Part shown: positions 10,672 to 23,135 of the stretch, piece by piece
How positions within the stretch are numbered: position 1 is the first letter of the stretch
How the letters are laid out: every line of letters begins with the position of its first letter
DNA from: Laburnicola sp. R22_1
Lineage: Eukaryota > Ascomycota > Dothideomycetes > Pleosporales > Didymosphaeriaceae
Direction of reading: 5' to 3'
DNA length: 64,000 nucleotides
Assembly (NCBI GenBank): GCA_014281115.1
Contig: JACONQ010000015.1
Coordinates: 558,001-622,000, forward strand
Made by a program: the position numbers and the translations under genes
The notes under the pieces: model-generated
The model's input: only the letters and a program-made list of their open reading frames with translations
Databases searched by the model: none
What the model was told of the DNA's origin: nothing

Positions 10672-11800
10672 AGAGCGGACCCAGTTTTGCGCTTCGTGTG
10701 GGAAGAAGTGAGATATGTGTGTTGTTCTTAAATGTAATTTCCTCTGTAATAAATACAGTCGTTAGTCTTCTACTTCAAGCACTTGTGATAGATGCGTCGT
10801 AACGAGCATCACTGGCAACATGTATAAGATTATGAGCGACTTACCACCACACTCTCAGCATCACCTACCTCTGCGACCGTTTTCATGCTCAGAGCCTCAA
10901 CTCAATCCCAAAAGCTACAACAGCTATCACCTTAACCCATTCCATGTTAATCTAGACATCTTCCACACTCCCAGCACACCACACCGCGCCTGTGTCTCCT
11001 GAATTTTAGTCCAGACGCCCAGCAGTACAAGACGTAGGACCATGTACCGAAAATTTTGAACCGAACGCGCGCCATTGAGGAGCCGGAGAGGGATTTTAGT
11101 ATCATGATTCAGTTTTAAAAAAGGAAAAAAAGAAGAAAAAAAGAAACATCGTCTTGCTTGTAAGATTATATAGTTCTTATCTATCTCATGTCAACTTCAC
11201 TTACCTCATTTAGTCTTCGCTATGGTTTTGGATCCATCGCCGCATGCCCCATACCATTTCAACGCCCCAGTAGTTGTCGCTCCAAGCACGCCTCGCCACT
11301 TAAATCTTTTGACACACAGCTACAGGACAATGTTTGAGTACCTTCAGTCTTCGTATTGCCTATACCAAGGCAACACGCAGGGCTCAGACTTTTTTCCTCG
11401 TACTGTGACCTTTCTCGCTCCATGCGCGACTTACATTTCTCTTTCGTCGCCCCACACCGACCAGGAATACCTCTCTCATACCCCAAAGTCCAACCATGAC
11501 TTCGACAAGGCGATTTTTCATCACGCGCTTCCTCGTGAATGAATAAGTGTACTGCATTTTAAACCAAATAACCGCTCTCACGCCCAAGATCCAACCATGA
11601 AAGGCGTCCAAGGTGATTTTTTGATGCCCCCTTTTCCCCTCCCTCCGCCTCTCTATAGTCGTTTCCCATCTAGTTTTATAGCATCCAACCACGCAACCAC
11701 GCAGCCTCCTCCACCTCCACCTCATACATATGGGTCGCCAACGCCTTTCTTATAGTCCGCAGAAGACCAAGAAACACGCATCTTCGATTGCGCGTATCGA
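10672..11800. other. intergenic stretch without a recognised gene
   Basis: It contains small open frames (for example a 106-codon plus-strand frame at 11,222) with low-complexity, His/Pro/Ser-rich translations and no recognisable domain. A purine-rich run of A and G lies near 11,118-11,148. The AATAAA at 10,748 could serve as a polyadenylation signal for the upstream locus. Confidence 0.5.
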
Positions 11801-12372
11801 TTCTGGACACCACCCTCTCCATGGGGAAATTGTATGGATCCTTGAACAGGCACCCAAGAATCTCTCCATAGAAGACTGCGAAGTGGCTTTTTGAACAGCC
11901 ACGCACCCCTCCATAGGCACCTTCCACTGCCACTTCCAGCTGAATTTTAAATAGCCACCCCGAAATCTCTCCACCCAGTTTGAGCTTTGGAATTTTCCAC
12001 ACCTCTGCTCTCCATGTCTGTGTCTTCCAGTTTTTTTCAAGCAGCCACCCTCTCTCTCTCTCTGCACATGATCACTCTTGCTTATAGATTTTATTCCACA
12101 CACAAATCCCCACACCCATCAACTGTGGCCAGATACGTTTTTAAACACCCAACCCTCTCTCTCCGCATCTCATTTCTGCTACTGGATTTTATTCCACACC
12201 CAAACCCCACACCCATAATTTCTGGTCATATCGGGTTTTAAACAACCGCCTCTCTCCACATAGGACCTTCTGGTTGTGATTTTAGTCCACACCCAAACTC
12301 CACACACCCATCATGTAGCTGATGCCCATTTTAAACAGCCACACTCTCCATCGTCGCTTTCCAGATGGTATT
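11800..12372. repeat. degenerate minisatellite, period about 91-98 bp
   Basis: A loose unit recurs. It contains a TTTTAAACAGCCAC-like segment, a CTCTCC pyrimidine run, a CTTCCAG-like segment, then GATTTTATTCCACACCCAAA and CCCACACCCAT. Clear GATTTTA(T/G)TCCACA boxes start at about 12,087, 12,185 and 12,278, with a weaker one near 12,369. More diverged units extend upstream. Stops and changing phase argue against coding. Confidence 0.7.
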
Positions 12373-13103
12373 TTAGTGCCCCAGAGATAGAGGCAGAGGG
12401 TAGACGTAGTGTAAGAAGAGAATCTTTGCAGGGCGGGAAGAGCGAGCTTATATAGAGGCGTGTATCTGGAGCGCGATCGGACGAGGAGTGTACAGCGGTG
12501 AAACAATGAGCGCGAACAGGGAGGATCATCATTGCAGGTTGGTGGTGGTGATGGTGGTGGTGGTTATTCCATGCATACACTTCCACGCCACCATCTCAAG
12601 ACACAGTCAGCGCGGGCGACCGAGTAGACACATGTCACCAAATCACAACACAACACGACACAACACGACACATCATGCCAAACAAAAACAATCGCACATG
12701 CTTAATCACATAGGCATACACATACTGCCACACTACCCAACCCTACATCGATCACCCCACAAATCCCCGCCCAATCCCCACCCCTCCTCCCCACTCAATA
12801 CTCCGCCAACTTCAACCTCCGCCCAATATTCCTCCTAATAACAGCGCGCTGGTCCTCCATCGGGTCGTCTTCCTCGTTCGCTCTGAGCGCCGAAAGGAGC
12901 ATTCCGGCGTCGAAAAAGCCATCTGGGAAAATAGGGAATCAGCAAAATGAAAAGAGATGACACACAGAGAAGAAACAACAGCAATGCGATGCGCGTGAGG
13001 GGTATTTATATGTATATGAAAAAGGCAAATGTAAAGTCTTGCCTAGACGGGGTATAAAAAACATACATGTGCAAGCCATAGCAGAAATATGCGCGAAAGA
13101 AGA
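12373..13103. other. intergenic stretch, low-complexity tracts only
   Basis: It contains a GGTGGTGAT-type run near 12,540-12,566 and short CACGACACAA repeats near 12,645-12,675. No gene is recognised. The 3' untranslated region of the carnitine acetyltransferase gene probably lies at its right end. Confidence 0.5.
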
Positions 13104-15821
13104 TCAAGAAGAAGAGAACGTGTTCGGGTAAAGGCGTCTCACCACCGCCCTCGTGCACTTCCGCGTTTTAAACGTCTTGATGGTCGGACGCCGCGGGGAG
13201 CTCACGTGGACGGTAGTGAGCGGCTTGAAAGGGGGCGACTGGGGAGGTGTAAGGGGTGCAGCGGGGCGGAGTGTGACGTTTACAACGGGATCGAGCTTGG
13301 TAGAAGGAGAAGGAGGAGAAAGGGAAGTCCTACATCCGCCGAGACCATCGTCGTCGCTTTCCGCGACGTCTTCGTCCACTACAGGCGCTTGTGCCTTTCC
13401 ATCGCTCTTGATGATGCGACCGCGACTCTTGACGCGCGCTGCCTTTGGTCGATCTTCAGCTTCGCGGGCCCGCGACGCTGTTTTGTCGGCAGAGGTGCCT
13501 CGTCGTTTGATCTGACGTAGGAGCTTACGAACTTCGAGGAAGTATGATTCCAAGGCATCGATGAATCGAGAGGTTTGCCTGTGCTTAGATGATGCGCAAA
13601 TGGAGATGCTACCATCCTTGATAATGTAGCCGATGCCGAAACCGTCGCCTGAAGTAGGACCGAAGCCGAACTGCCTCAAAGAAGGGTTACCGCAATTTGA
13701 GGTAGAGAGAATCGTATTGTTGAGCTTGTCCCAGCCGGCATCAGCAAACAGAGCTGGCATCTGATGTTGCACAGGAGCTGGTGGCGAGCTGTTGATCGAG
13801 CCATTCTCAGACAGAACAGAATTGCGCTTCGGGGAGCCGACGGTGGAGTTGACGGCCTCTGGACTCGAAGGCCGCGTCGAATCCCAGCCATCACTACTTG
13901 CCATCTCGGCACCATCTTCATCTATGGCTCGCTGCCAAATGCAGTACAAGGCGTACATGTGCCTATCGGGGCCTTGTGCTTTCGCGCAGTCCTTGGTTGT
14001 CGCAGTGTGCTTCTCGCAAGCCTTTCGCAGAGTATCGATCTTTGCAGCTGCTGGGTTCTCGCCCCAGAAAGTTTTGACAAACTCCACAGATTCTTCAGAT
14101 ACCGACCTTATCGCCTCTGTCCTTCCGTGGTAGAAGGATTTAGTCATCGCCGGCTCATACACGCACTCCATTCTGCCATACAGACCATAGTATGCAGCTT
14201 GGAACGCCATCTGGACAAAAGCATCGGGAGAGAAGCCCATAGAAGTTATGAAGTTCTTCCCGTAATGGGGGAACTCCAACGTGGCGAACTCATTTTGCTG
14301 GATTAGGTCTGCGAGTCGAGTTTCGGCAAACCGCAAAGCAGTACTAAGCTCAGGAATCATATCCCACTCGAGCTTGTGCGGAGTAGTTTGAACATCGCCG
14401 AAGCTGGCAGGGTCTCGTTTTGCTGGATCGGGACTGACAGACGCCCACAGGCTGGGTGCGTTGCCGTTAATGGTCCTTGCGAATCGGAGGATAGTGTCCG
14501 TGTACACGTCAGATGCAAAACGAAGAACGGTGTGACCATCAACACCAGTGTGCTCAAAGTTGATCCCTGCACTTCCGTTCTTGCATACGATAATCTGGAG
14601 CTTATCATACCAGCGGTTGGTGCAGGTACCGACTTGCACTCCTTGTTCGACCTTGCTTGATCCGCAAAGCATGTTCATACAAAGGTCAGCCCCAGTCTGC
14701 GGCTCCGTGTAATCCAGGCATAATATGAAAAGGGCGGAGTCGACAATGTTCAGGCAGTCCGAATTGTTCGAGCCTTCTTCTCGATGCAACACATCTCTTA
14801 AACCCGACCACACTTTGCGGTTCTCGGTGCTAAGAACGCCCAAAGCACCTTTCGCAGCCTCGCGGATGGGAATTTGAGAGGCGTCTTCGACAATGACTGA
14901 GAGATTGAGCGCAATATCTTTCTCGCTCATGATAAGATCGGAATTATCGTCCAGAACGTCAAACCAATAGAATTGGCCATGGCAAAGGACAGCAATATGC
15001 TTCGAGGTGGGATCTTGACCGATTTGGCAACCATTCTCGGTGGGTATCCTTGCGGTGCCAAACAATCTGGAGAACTGATACATGCAGAGGGGTTGGCCTC
15101 GAACGGTATCGGGAGGAAGCTCTTCTCGCCGAACGGCGCGCACGAATGAAAGTGCCGAGACCACTAATGAGGCTGCACGGGTGACTTGGTTGTTGCGGGC
15201 TGGGGTGGGATCGTCTTCCAGTAGGAAAAATGGATTTAGATTAAGCACCACAGGATTGTCGAAGTTTAGATAGGAATCGTACCCTACAGGTATATTAGCG
15301 CATGCCTCATACTGCGATGATCACTGTGAGGTAACACCGATTTGGAACATAGTGACACGTATGGGCCGGGATCTGCCAGACTTCTGGACATGGAGACGGG
15401 CTTACTTACAAAATTGCTCAATATAGTTGGCTTTTCCACCCGCGTACTTCTTTAGCTTATCTTGCAGCGCCGGACCGTCTGCCTTGAGAAAGTCCTGGAT
15501 GGCGTGAATAGTGTCATGGTGCTCTTTGGGCGTCTGCAATGGCTGGAGGGCGGCAAGGTACTTCTTACATGAGCTATCGAGCTCGGGGATTGGAAGTTTA
15601 GGAAGTTTTTCTTGGTGAGCAAAGGTGATGCCTGGCTTTGAGTTTGGGTTTGTGTGGTGCCCGAGAGGATCCCTTGCTTCGGAAGGGAAGGAGGCCTGGC
15701 TCTCTTTTGCGGAAGCCTCTGAGCGGATCGAGCCGTTCATCTCGGAAGTGGCCATGTTGGAAACCTGAGTTGCCAGGGTGCCGTTCAGTGACAGAGGCTG
15801 AGTGAAGGTGCGGGCTGCCAT
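13104..15821 (-). CDS. carnitine O-acetyltransferase (Yat2/FacC-like)
   Basis: It moves acetyl groups between CoA and carnitine so that acetyl units can cross organelle membranes, mainly during growth on acetate or fatty acids. Two exons fit: 15821-15410 and 15283-13104, with a 126-nt intron whose GTAAGT donor splits a Trp codon. The product is 863 residues. The N-terminus carries the family substrate-binding start (KLPKLPIPELDSSCKKYLAAL). The catalytic EHTGVDG motif has its His near residue 382, and the STS motif lies near 664-666. There is no obvious mitochondrial presequence, suggesting the cytosolic or outer-surface Yat2/FacC branch. A polar insert (about 595-645) and a basic, disordered tail of roughly 130 residues after the catalytic domain make it longer than the ~640-residue peroxisomal/mitochondrial form. 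It is transcribed away from the RAD57-like gene. Confidence 0.92.
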
Positions 15822-16830
15822 GATGAGAGGATTAGCTAAGCGTAGAGAGGCGAGATGTAAGTGCTAATAGAGAGTAGCCGCAGGGCGCTGCGGTAAAAGT
15901 AGTGGCAGTCTTGGAGACAGTAGGCCGGCATCGAGGTGCGCTGGGCGTCAGTGGGCGGGGAGTGGGCCGTACAAGAGGGTCAAGATTCTTATATGGGATG
16001 GGACGAAGATAACCCGCAAATGGGGCGGGTGGAGACAGCGTATGGACAGATAAGGAGACACCAAGGAAACGGAGACGGACTTAGCGCGTAGTGCTGCAAG
16101 CTACAGGCGGGCTGTATCCGCAACGACGTGGTGTCGGGGCCTGGGAGCTGTCAACGTGATGTCACTCACCTATCAGTCGCGCGTGGGGACTCGGAGACGC
16201 GGCGATGGGGACGGAAGGGTGGGAAAAGGCTGCGGCAGCGAATGCGCAGGCGAGAATCAGACAATACCGGCCAAGAGGATGCCCCGAGGTGTGGCTACCC
16301 TGCTGCACGGACGGCTTTCAGTTGCTGCGGACGGGCGGAAGTGGTAGTAGTAGGACAAGAGCGTCAGGGAAGGCCGTGTGAGGGCGGGCCAGATGCCGGC
16401 TATTAATATGGGGAATGGGAATGGCATGGGACAAGCAGCAGTAGGAGCACCTTCGCAGCGCGGGCAGCGTGATCATCTTCGGATGCCTGGACAGCAGGCT
16501 TCGACGCCCTCGACGCCGCTGTTGGGCGTGCTGTCGTTGTCTCTTTTGGGGGCGGGGCACGGGGGCTCAGCATTCACCGGGAACCTGCGGGGTATTGCTA
16601 GTAATTTGCTACTAGGCGAGTGACGTCTCGCGGGGGAACGGAAGGATGTGGATTAGTCAGCCTCGTCCCTGCGCGTCTTCACCTCACCTCAGGCGCGCGT
16701 CGGGTCGCCGTCGCCGCTCGAAGTGTATGTGTATGCACGCAGAGGGCTGTGTTCTGTATTCTTCCCGCGCTGCACCAGAGGCTCGCCATCCTCCCAGAGC
16801 CGCGTGGAGAATGACCGTGGCGCCGGACCC
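15822..16830. promoter_or_regulatory. shared upstream region of the carnitine acetyltransferase and RAD57-like genes
   Basis: This is a 1.0-kb divergent intergenic region, fairly GC-rich in its right half. No protein-coding gene is supported; the open frames here are short and overlap on both strands. I cannot point to a specific control site. Confidence 0.45.
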
Positions 16831-18188
16831 ATGACGGATCTGCTGCAGGTGCTGCCTGACTTCAACACCAAGCCCTACACCCACCTGCTGCCCTCGCTCG
16901 ACAAAGCCCTTATATCGACAAACGACCTGGTCACCCTCGAGCCCGCCCATGTAGCCAAGCGCGCCCAACTCCCGCCGGGAGAGCTGCGGCGCCTGGCCGA
17001 CGCAGTCGTCCTCGCACTGCACCGGCACCTCGGCTTCGGCGCAGAGGAAGCTCGCCGCCACGCCTTTCTGTCTGCTTCTGGCCATGCTCCCGCCATAAGC
17101 ACCTTGGACGAAAAGCTCGACGCTGCTCTGCTGGGCGGCCTGCGTCCGGGCTACCTGGTCGAGGTCACTGGCGAGAGGTACGCCCCAATCTCCACTGCTT
17201 GTCATCATGCATTGCTAGCCTTTGCCTACATACACTGACAAGCTCTAGTGGAGCCGGGAAAACCCAACTACTGCTTACGCTCCTGCTTGCATCGCAGCTG
17301 CCTCTCCCACACGGTCTGTCCAAATCCGCCGTGTACATCTCCACCGAAGCCGCGCTCGCTACCAACCGCCTCACCCAATTGCTCTCCACTCATCCGCTAC
17401 TTGCCCCGCTACCGTCGAAAGAGAAACCCTCGCTATCGCGCATACTGAGCATCCAGACACCCGACCTTGAGTCTCAGGAGCACATACTACGCTTCCAGCT
17501 GCCGGTAGCCATCAAAAAGCACAATGTGGGTCTTGTCGTTGTGGACTCGGTTGCCGCGAACTACCGCGCCGAGTTCGAGAAGACCGGTGTGAGGAACGGT
17601 GCAGCTTCGATGGCTAAGCGAGGTACCCAGTTGGTGCAGCTGGGCGCTTTACTGCGTGACCTGGCCCGCACCGAAGGGATCGCAGTCGTTGTCGCGAACC
17701 AGGTCGCTGACCGCTTCTCCAATACCCCTTCGCGAACAACGTTTACCAACAGTCAAGGCACGGACCGCCAGAACGCACCCCAGGCTGCCATCAGCCAGCC
17801 TCCGTCAAATCCAGCGTCCCAGAAAGAAGAAGAAATCATACTCTCACCCGAACCCCTAGCCCTAGACCACCAGCAATGTTGGTTCACAGGCTGGGGCGAC
17901 CTTCGCTCGGACCCACCCCACACACTAAAGACTCCTTCTCTCGGTCTCGTGTGGACGAACCAGATCGCATGTCGGATCGCCTTGAGCAAGCGGCCCGTCC
18001 TCGCTAGCCGACCCCTGCTCATCCAGGTCAACGGCGAAGATCGTTGGAACGAAGACGAGAATCATATCTCGCGATGGCGGCGGTGGTTCAAGGTTGTCTT
18101 TGCACCCTGGGCTCCGCCGTCAGAGGGTCGCGGTGTTGAATACGAGGTGTTGAATAGTGGGATACGACATGTATCTAGAGAGGAATAA
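16831..18188 (+). CDS. RAD57: RAD57-like RecA-family recombination mediator
   Basis: Rad55-Rad57 and XRCC3-type paralogues help load Rad51 on single-stranded DNA in homologous recombination. Two exons fit: 16831-17177 and 17249-18188, with a 71-nt intron (GTACGC donor). The intron falls inside the Walker A loop, so GESGAGKT (residues 114-121) is completed only by splicing, which confirms the join. A YISTEAALATNRL segment, typical of Rad57/XRCC3, and a LVVVDSVA Walker B strand follow. About 60 residues after the AVVVANQV strand are poorly conserved and polar, replacing the compact loop of RecA proteins. The start at 16831 is the ATG that gives the expected short N-terminal domain. The product is 428 residues. 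XRCC3-like would be the alternative name. Confidence 0.88.
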
Positions 18189-18668
18189 GATATATAGCAT
18201 ATAAACTGTAGATTTTTGGTTTTTTGAGTTGATGAGGTGATGTAGATGACGGTGATGATAGCTGGTCGTAGTTGTGGGTTTCGCTGTGAAGAAGTTACGT
18301 TCGTTAGGTCGGTAGCTTTACATTCACGATCTCTAAGCAGGTATCTCTTGCATTGAAGTTGCTGTGCTCGTTTATATTCCTCTTTCCCTCTTCCCTTCCA
18401 GACGAAACTACTAGATCGTGCTCTGTTCCAGAAGTTCAACAGGGGAATGTGCTGCATGAACAATAGGTAAAAGGTCCCGGACCGGGAAGTGGAAGACGAT
18501 AGATAGAAGAGGAGTTAGGATGAGGACCACATCTCCCCTGCACGTCGCCGCGGAAAGAATATATACTTCGATATATCATGCATTACGCATACTACATATC
18601 ACTCCAAGATCCCATCTCACTTCACACCACCCGCCTCTACACACCACCACGGCACCCAGCATATATCC
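18189..18668. other. convergent 3' intergenic region
   Basis: This lies between the ends of the RAD57-like gene and the F-box/WD gene. AT-rich stretches just after 18188 are consistent with a 3' end. I see no gene. Confidence 0.45.
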
Positions 18669-20377
18669 TCAAGCAAAGTCATACACAACAAGTGCCTGAC
18701 TCCCCTCACCCTTTTCCCTCAACACAATCACGTTCTGCTCATCGAACCCCACCCAGCCCCTACTAATCGCCGAGTCATCAAACCGCCGCTCAAGCGCGAA
18801 TCGAAGCCCAACGCCCGAATCGGCCTCCTCATCTACACTATCACCCGGCGACTCGTTCCCCTTCAAAGGCTGTATGCGAACGCTTAATTCGCCGTTTCGG
18901 GAGCGCTTCCGATTCGCCAAAGACGCCATTCCGCCTTCCAAGTCCCAGACGCGAAGTTCGTCGCCCAACCGGCTGACCGACACGGCTTTTCCGCGCATGC
19001 CGACGTGCGCGCCGGACACGGACGACGTGTGGCCCCAAAGACGAGTCCCTGCGCTTATGGAGAGCGAAGAAGCTGTGGATCGGACGAGGTATAATGAGAG
19101 CGTGTTATCGGGGTGGGCGACGAGGAGGTAGGGATGCGAGTAGGACATGGACGTCGGCTTGGAGTTGATGGGCGTGCTTGCTGAGGTCGACGCTGTGATG
19201 ATGGGACTAGAAGATGAAGAATGGATTGGAGGCGAGGACGTGGACCGTTGGCCGGAGAGCGTGTGGTAGTGCTGGTCGGCCGCGGTCGCAAGGCGAGATT
19301 CTAATAGCTCGCCTTGCAGCGATAGTCGCATTTCTTGCACACCCACAGTCCAGCCAGATAGATATGTTGGTAGAGCGTAGGCAATAGCGGCGGTCACGCT
19401 GGTCGTAGTCGTACGGATAGACAAGGACACTGGAGGCCACACAGTATGCGACCGCAATGAGTACAGTAGCTTTGGCGCTTCCAAAGTAGCACCCGGCTCT
19501 TCGATTTCGGAGAAGACGTATATCGAAAGTAATTGATCTTCTGTCATTGTAAGAAGGTAAGGTGACGAGTATGCCAGCGCCGACAGCATCCCGTTGGTTG
19601 AGGGCGCATGTTCAAACAGGATCCTGAATGCCTTCATGTCCTTGCGGAGCTCGAAGACGATAAAAACACCATCATCAAAGCCTACCGCTACTCTTTCATG
19701 CCTCGCCTCATTGTCGCCTGTGTCTATTGCCATCGACGTGGGGAGGTGCGAGATACCAGTGCTGTTTACAAGGGGTATGGAAGCGACCAGATCGCGTTCA
19801 TGCTTGGTGCTCCATGCGCGGAGACCGGATATTGAATCCGCTGTGAATATCGTCCCCGGCGACATCATTACGAGTAATGGTGGTTCCGGTGGTCTTTCGG
19901 CGACGACGATCTCGCTGACCGCGCATTGCCCTTGTGCCCAGTTGTGCCTCAACCTGTACTGCTGTTTCCAGTTTGTTCTTCTACCATCCTTGACAAGGTG
20001 TCCGTCGTCCAGCCATTTCGAGAGTTTCGACGAATATCGCAATTGGTCGGAGGTGGCGCTGGTGTCTTTGATCCCAGGTATTCGCGCGGCCCGCGGTAAC
20101 ACAAATTGCCTGTAGTATGCGGCTTTCCATAATTCCGAGTCGAGCGAAAGGCGCTTGAATTTCTTGGATATACTATGACCGCGTTAGTAACCAGAGCATA
20201 GATTCTATGGTGATATACGTACCGTTGACAGACAAGTAGGGAAGGCACCGAAACGAAGGACAGGATGCGAACGAGGAGCTCGTCGCTCAGCTTTGAGAGT
20301 CTGTCGGCCGCGAGTATCCTGCGCACCTTTGCAGGCGGCTGCTCGCAATAGTCGTCATCTTTCCGTGCCCGTTTCAT
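18669..20377 (-). CDS. F-box protein with WD-like C-terminal half
   Basis: Likely a substrate receptor of an SCF ubiquitin ligase. Exons are 20377-20223 and 20172-18669, joined across a 50-nt intron (GTACGT donor, CTAAC branch, TAG acceptor) that splits an Arg codon. The product is 552 residues. After a short basic N-terminus, an F-box occupies about residues 26-60 (LSDELLVRILSFVSVPSLLVC). The C-terminal two thirds form beta-rich repeats with one clear WD-like unit (LWGHTSSVSG to LRVWDLEGG). The open frame extends 4 codons upstream to a TTG, but the ATG at 20377 is the sensible start. It is divergent from the Sae2/CtIP gene with only 222 bp between starts. The substrate is unknown. Confidence 0.82.
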
Positions 20378-20599
20378 GATGAGATTCAAGTATAGAAAAG
20401 TTGCCCCACTCAGTGATGCTAGAGTGGTAGAAGTGGCCCGTGCGATGCCAAGTCTGCTGCGTGACTACGCGCCCAACGCGTCCATCCCGCGGAGCTCCAG
20501 GCAGACGTAAACCACACCTCACAAACACCAGCGACTGCATTCCCTGGACTTTCCAATGAGCAACACGGTCTCCACCGGGATAGATCAATAATACCTAGT
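20378..20599. promoter_or_regulatory. short bidirectional promoter region
   Basis: Only 222 bp separate the start codons of the F-box/WD gene (-) and the Sae2/CtIP homologue (+), so both promoters must lie here or overlap the genes. No specific element was recognised. Confidence 0.5.
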
Positions 20600-23135
20600 A
20601 TGGCGGACTTGGATCCGTGGCTGGCGACCAACAAGGGCCTTTGGGCGCGCGTTTACGATGAGGTCATTAAACCAGAGATCGAGAAGGAGTGGAAGAAGCG
20701 TATGCACCCCACTCTACATCTGATGCTGAACGACTAATCCGTGATTTAGGATCCGAGGACCGCGAGAAGGAGTTGAAGATGAGTATGTCAGATCCCAGCC
20801 AATGAAAGTGCAATACTCACGGCTCATAGAAGACGAGCATCATCAGATTCTCTCTAACCATGTCAGCAATGAATTAGTCAAGAACGCGCAACTCAAAGAG
20901 GAGAATGCGCGTCTGAAAAGGTTGCTTCAAAAACAGAACCGCGGTATTACACCCTCGGCGGAAGAAGTAAGGTCCAACACGGATGGTGCCACCATCCCGG
21001 TCGAAGAGTACCGACAGATCACCGACAAATACGATGAACTGAACAAGCGGTATCAAGATGCTGCTCAGAGGATCAAGTATCTGGAACGAAAGAATGTTGC
21101 CGTCATGCAGAAGAACAAAGATATGAAAGAGAGCGTGAAAGCTTGGCAGGAATACTGCGACCGTCATATTGGGAAGAAGATGAAATCGGAAGAACGTACC
21201 ACGAAAGCTCCACCAAAGAACCTTGCGCCAATTGAGACTCACGAGCTAGGGCCGAGTGTCCCGTCAAGTCCGGTATCAACTACTTTTGTCAGGACACCAC
21301 GGTCGCTAGTCGCCCAAGACCGATCCTCCCCTGCACCCATGATTGCCCTTTCACGAGCTACGCTGCAGCCGCAGAACCCCGATGCGACTGACAACAATGA
21401 ACACGTTAACGCAAGAGATCAAATGGAAGCAGATATAGACCTGGTTCATAGACAACACGTGGAGGACGGCGAAGAGGGGGAACGCGCTGAGCAGGTGGAG
21501 GATGTGTCACCGCCACTATCTACGACGAACCTTCGAGGAACGACTTCTAGCTCAGACAACGACAGAATCGCTTTTTTAGGCCAACCCGGCTCAGATAAGC
21601 TGGGCTCAAGTCAGACGACAGAAGACGAAGTTGCAGAGCAGAATCATGAAACAACAGCACGCAGAGCGGACGCAATGACTGATGATGACGTGCCTCAATT
21701 CGTCTCCGAAAGATCCCTCAAACGCAAGCGGAAGCCATCAGCCGGATTCAGAATCTACACTGATGGCTCCTCCGATGGGACTCCGGCAAAACCTGTGCTA
21801 GTAAAAGAAGAGCAATACAGCAGTCCTCCGCCGGAGTCTGCAATCCATCAACTTTTGCGGAAGGAGACTATGGACCTCGACGAATTAGGACCAAATGCTA
21901 TCATGACCCCAAGACGGGCGTTACGGAGGGTGAATACGATACACTCGAACACAATTGGAACGCTACGCAACCAAAGATCCAACAGCGCACCTTTCAGTGG
22001 CAACCTGATTAAGTCAGAGCCGAGTGAAGAGGCGCATGTAGCAGAGGCTAGGCCCCGCTCTTTTTTGGCTATCGAGATGGAAGACACAAGAGCCGTGAGC
22101 GAGCCCGGAGATGCCATTAGAGAACCTGGTAATGCTCTGCAGCCCTTGGACCCAAATGTGTTGGTAAAAAGAATAGCTGAAGGTGCGCCCAAAAAGCGCA
22201 TGAAGAGAGAAGAAGCTCGAAAAAAAATTGAATTCAATATTTTAGCAGAGTCCGGAGCAGAGCCGCCTCCCGTAAACGAACGAAGAAAGCGGCCACCACC
22301 AAACCTTGCTCGAGAGCACTTCAATGAGCGAATACGAGTAGCCAAAGGGTCCCCATCGCCCAAGAAGAATGCTCTCGCTACTCCAAAAACCGCGCCGGCG
22401 AAAACAAGAACCGCTCAAATTCCCACTCCGCCCTCTTCCACGAATCGTCCGTACACACCCTGCGCTAGGCCCCCTCAGCGTAAAGCACCAGCAACAGACC
22501 TGCGCCCTGATGCTCGTGTCCGTCTAGTACCGGACGGACAAGAAATATGGAGAATGGGCCCACCTGGTGAACCCGCGCGCAAGGCTCCCGCGCCACCACA
22601 GTCAAAGGAGCAGGTTCCTCTCCGCGACAAGCCATTCGCTGAGCTTAGAATCCAAGACTTCAAGCCCAATCCCAGTTACAACCAGGGCTACTCGTACGCC
22701 TTCTCTGAAACAGTCCGCAAGCGTACTGACCGTCTCTGCCTCCCCGGCTGCACGAATCCCGCCTGCTGTGGCTCGACTTTCCGCACACTCGCGTCCGCCG
22801 CCGCCTCCCTCACTTCCTCGCAGGAAGAAAAGCTTTTACAAGAATACCTGGGCGATGCGTACGACAGCTTTGGATTGACGCAGATGTCGCAGGACGAAAG
22901 AAAAGAGATTGTACTGCAGGCGCGGACTAGGAAGATGGCAACGGAGCATGGGAAGCACAGGCAGGCATATGAGGGACGCAGGACTCCGCCTGGGTTCTGG
23001 AGGATAGACTTTCCGAATACACAGGAGCAGGAAGAGGATCGAGAGAAGGCACAAGATATGGAGATGGCCCAGGTGCAGGAGAGGTGGTTGGAAGCTATGC
23101 GTCGAGGAGGAAAGTGGATCTTTAGAGATGAATAG
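20600..23135 (+). CDS. Sae2/CtIP/Ctp1-type DNA end-resection protein
   Basis: With the Mre11 complex, this family starts 5' resection at double-strand breaks. Three exons fit: 20600-20699, 20750-20782 (33 nt) and 20830-23135, with introns of 50 and 47 nt. The second donor is GTATGT. Without both introns the N-terminal ATG is out of frame with the body. The product is 812 residues. The N-terminus is acidic/basic helical and continues as a coiled coil (about 45-125), the likely oligomerisation region. A long disordered middle follows. The C-terminal domain has a Cys-rich segment (CLPGCTNPACCG) and then KHRQAYEGRRTPPGFWRIDF, the conserved CtIP/Sae2 signature bound by Mre11 partners. Many Ser/Thr-Pro sites in the middle suggest CDK control, as known for the family. 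Confidence 0.9.

Noticed and set aside
10406..10711. Arg-rich plus-strand frame over the 75-bp repeat
   Set aside because: It is the +1 shadow of the repeat. Differences between units are largely silent in the other frame, not in this one.
11222..11542. 106-codon plus-strand frame
   Set aside because: It has an ATG start but a low-complexity translation, no domain and no exon partners. It may be chance in pyrimidine-rich DNA.
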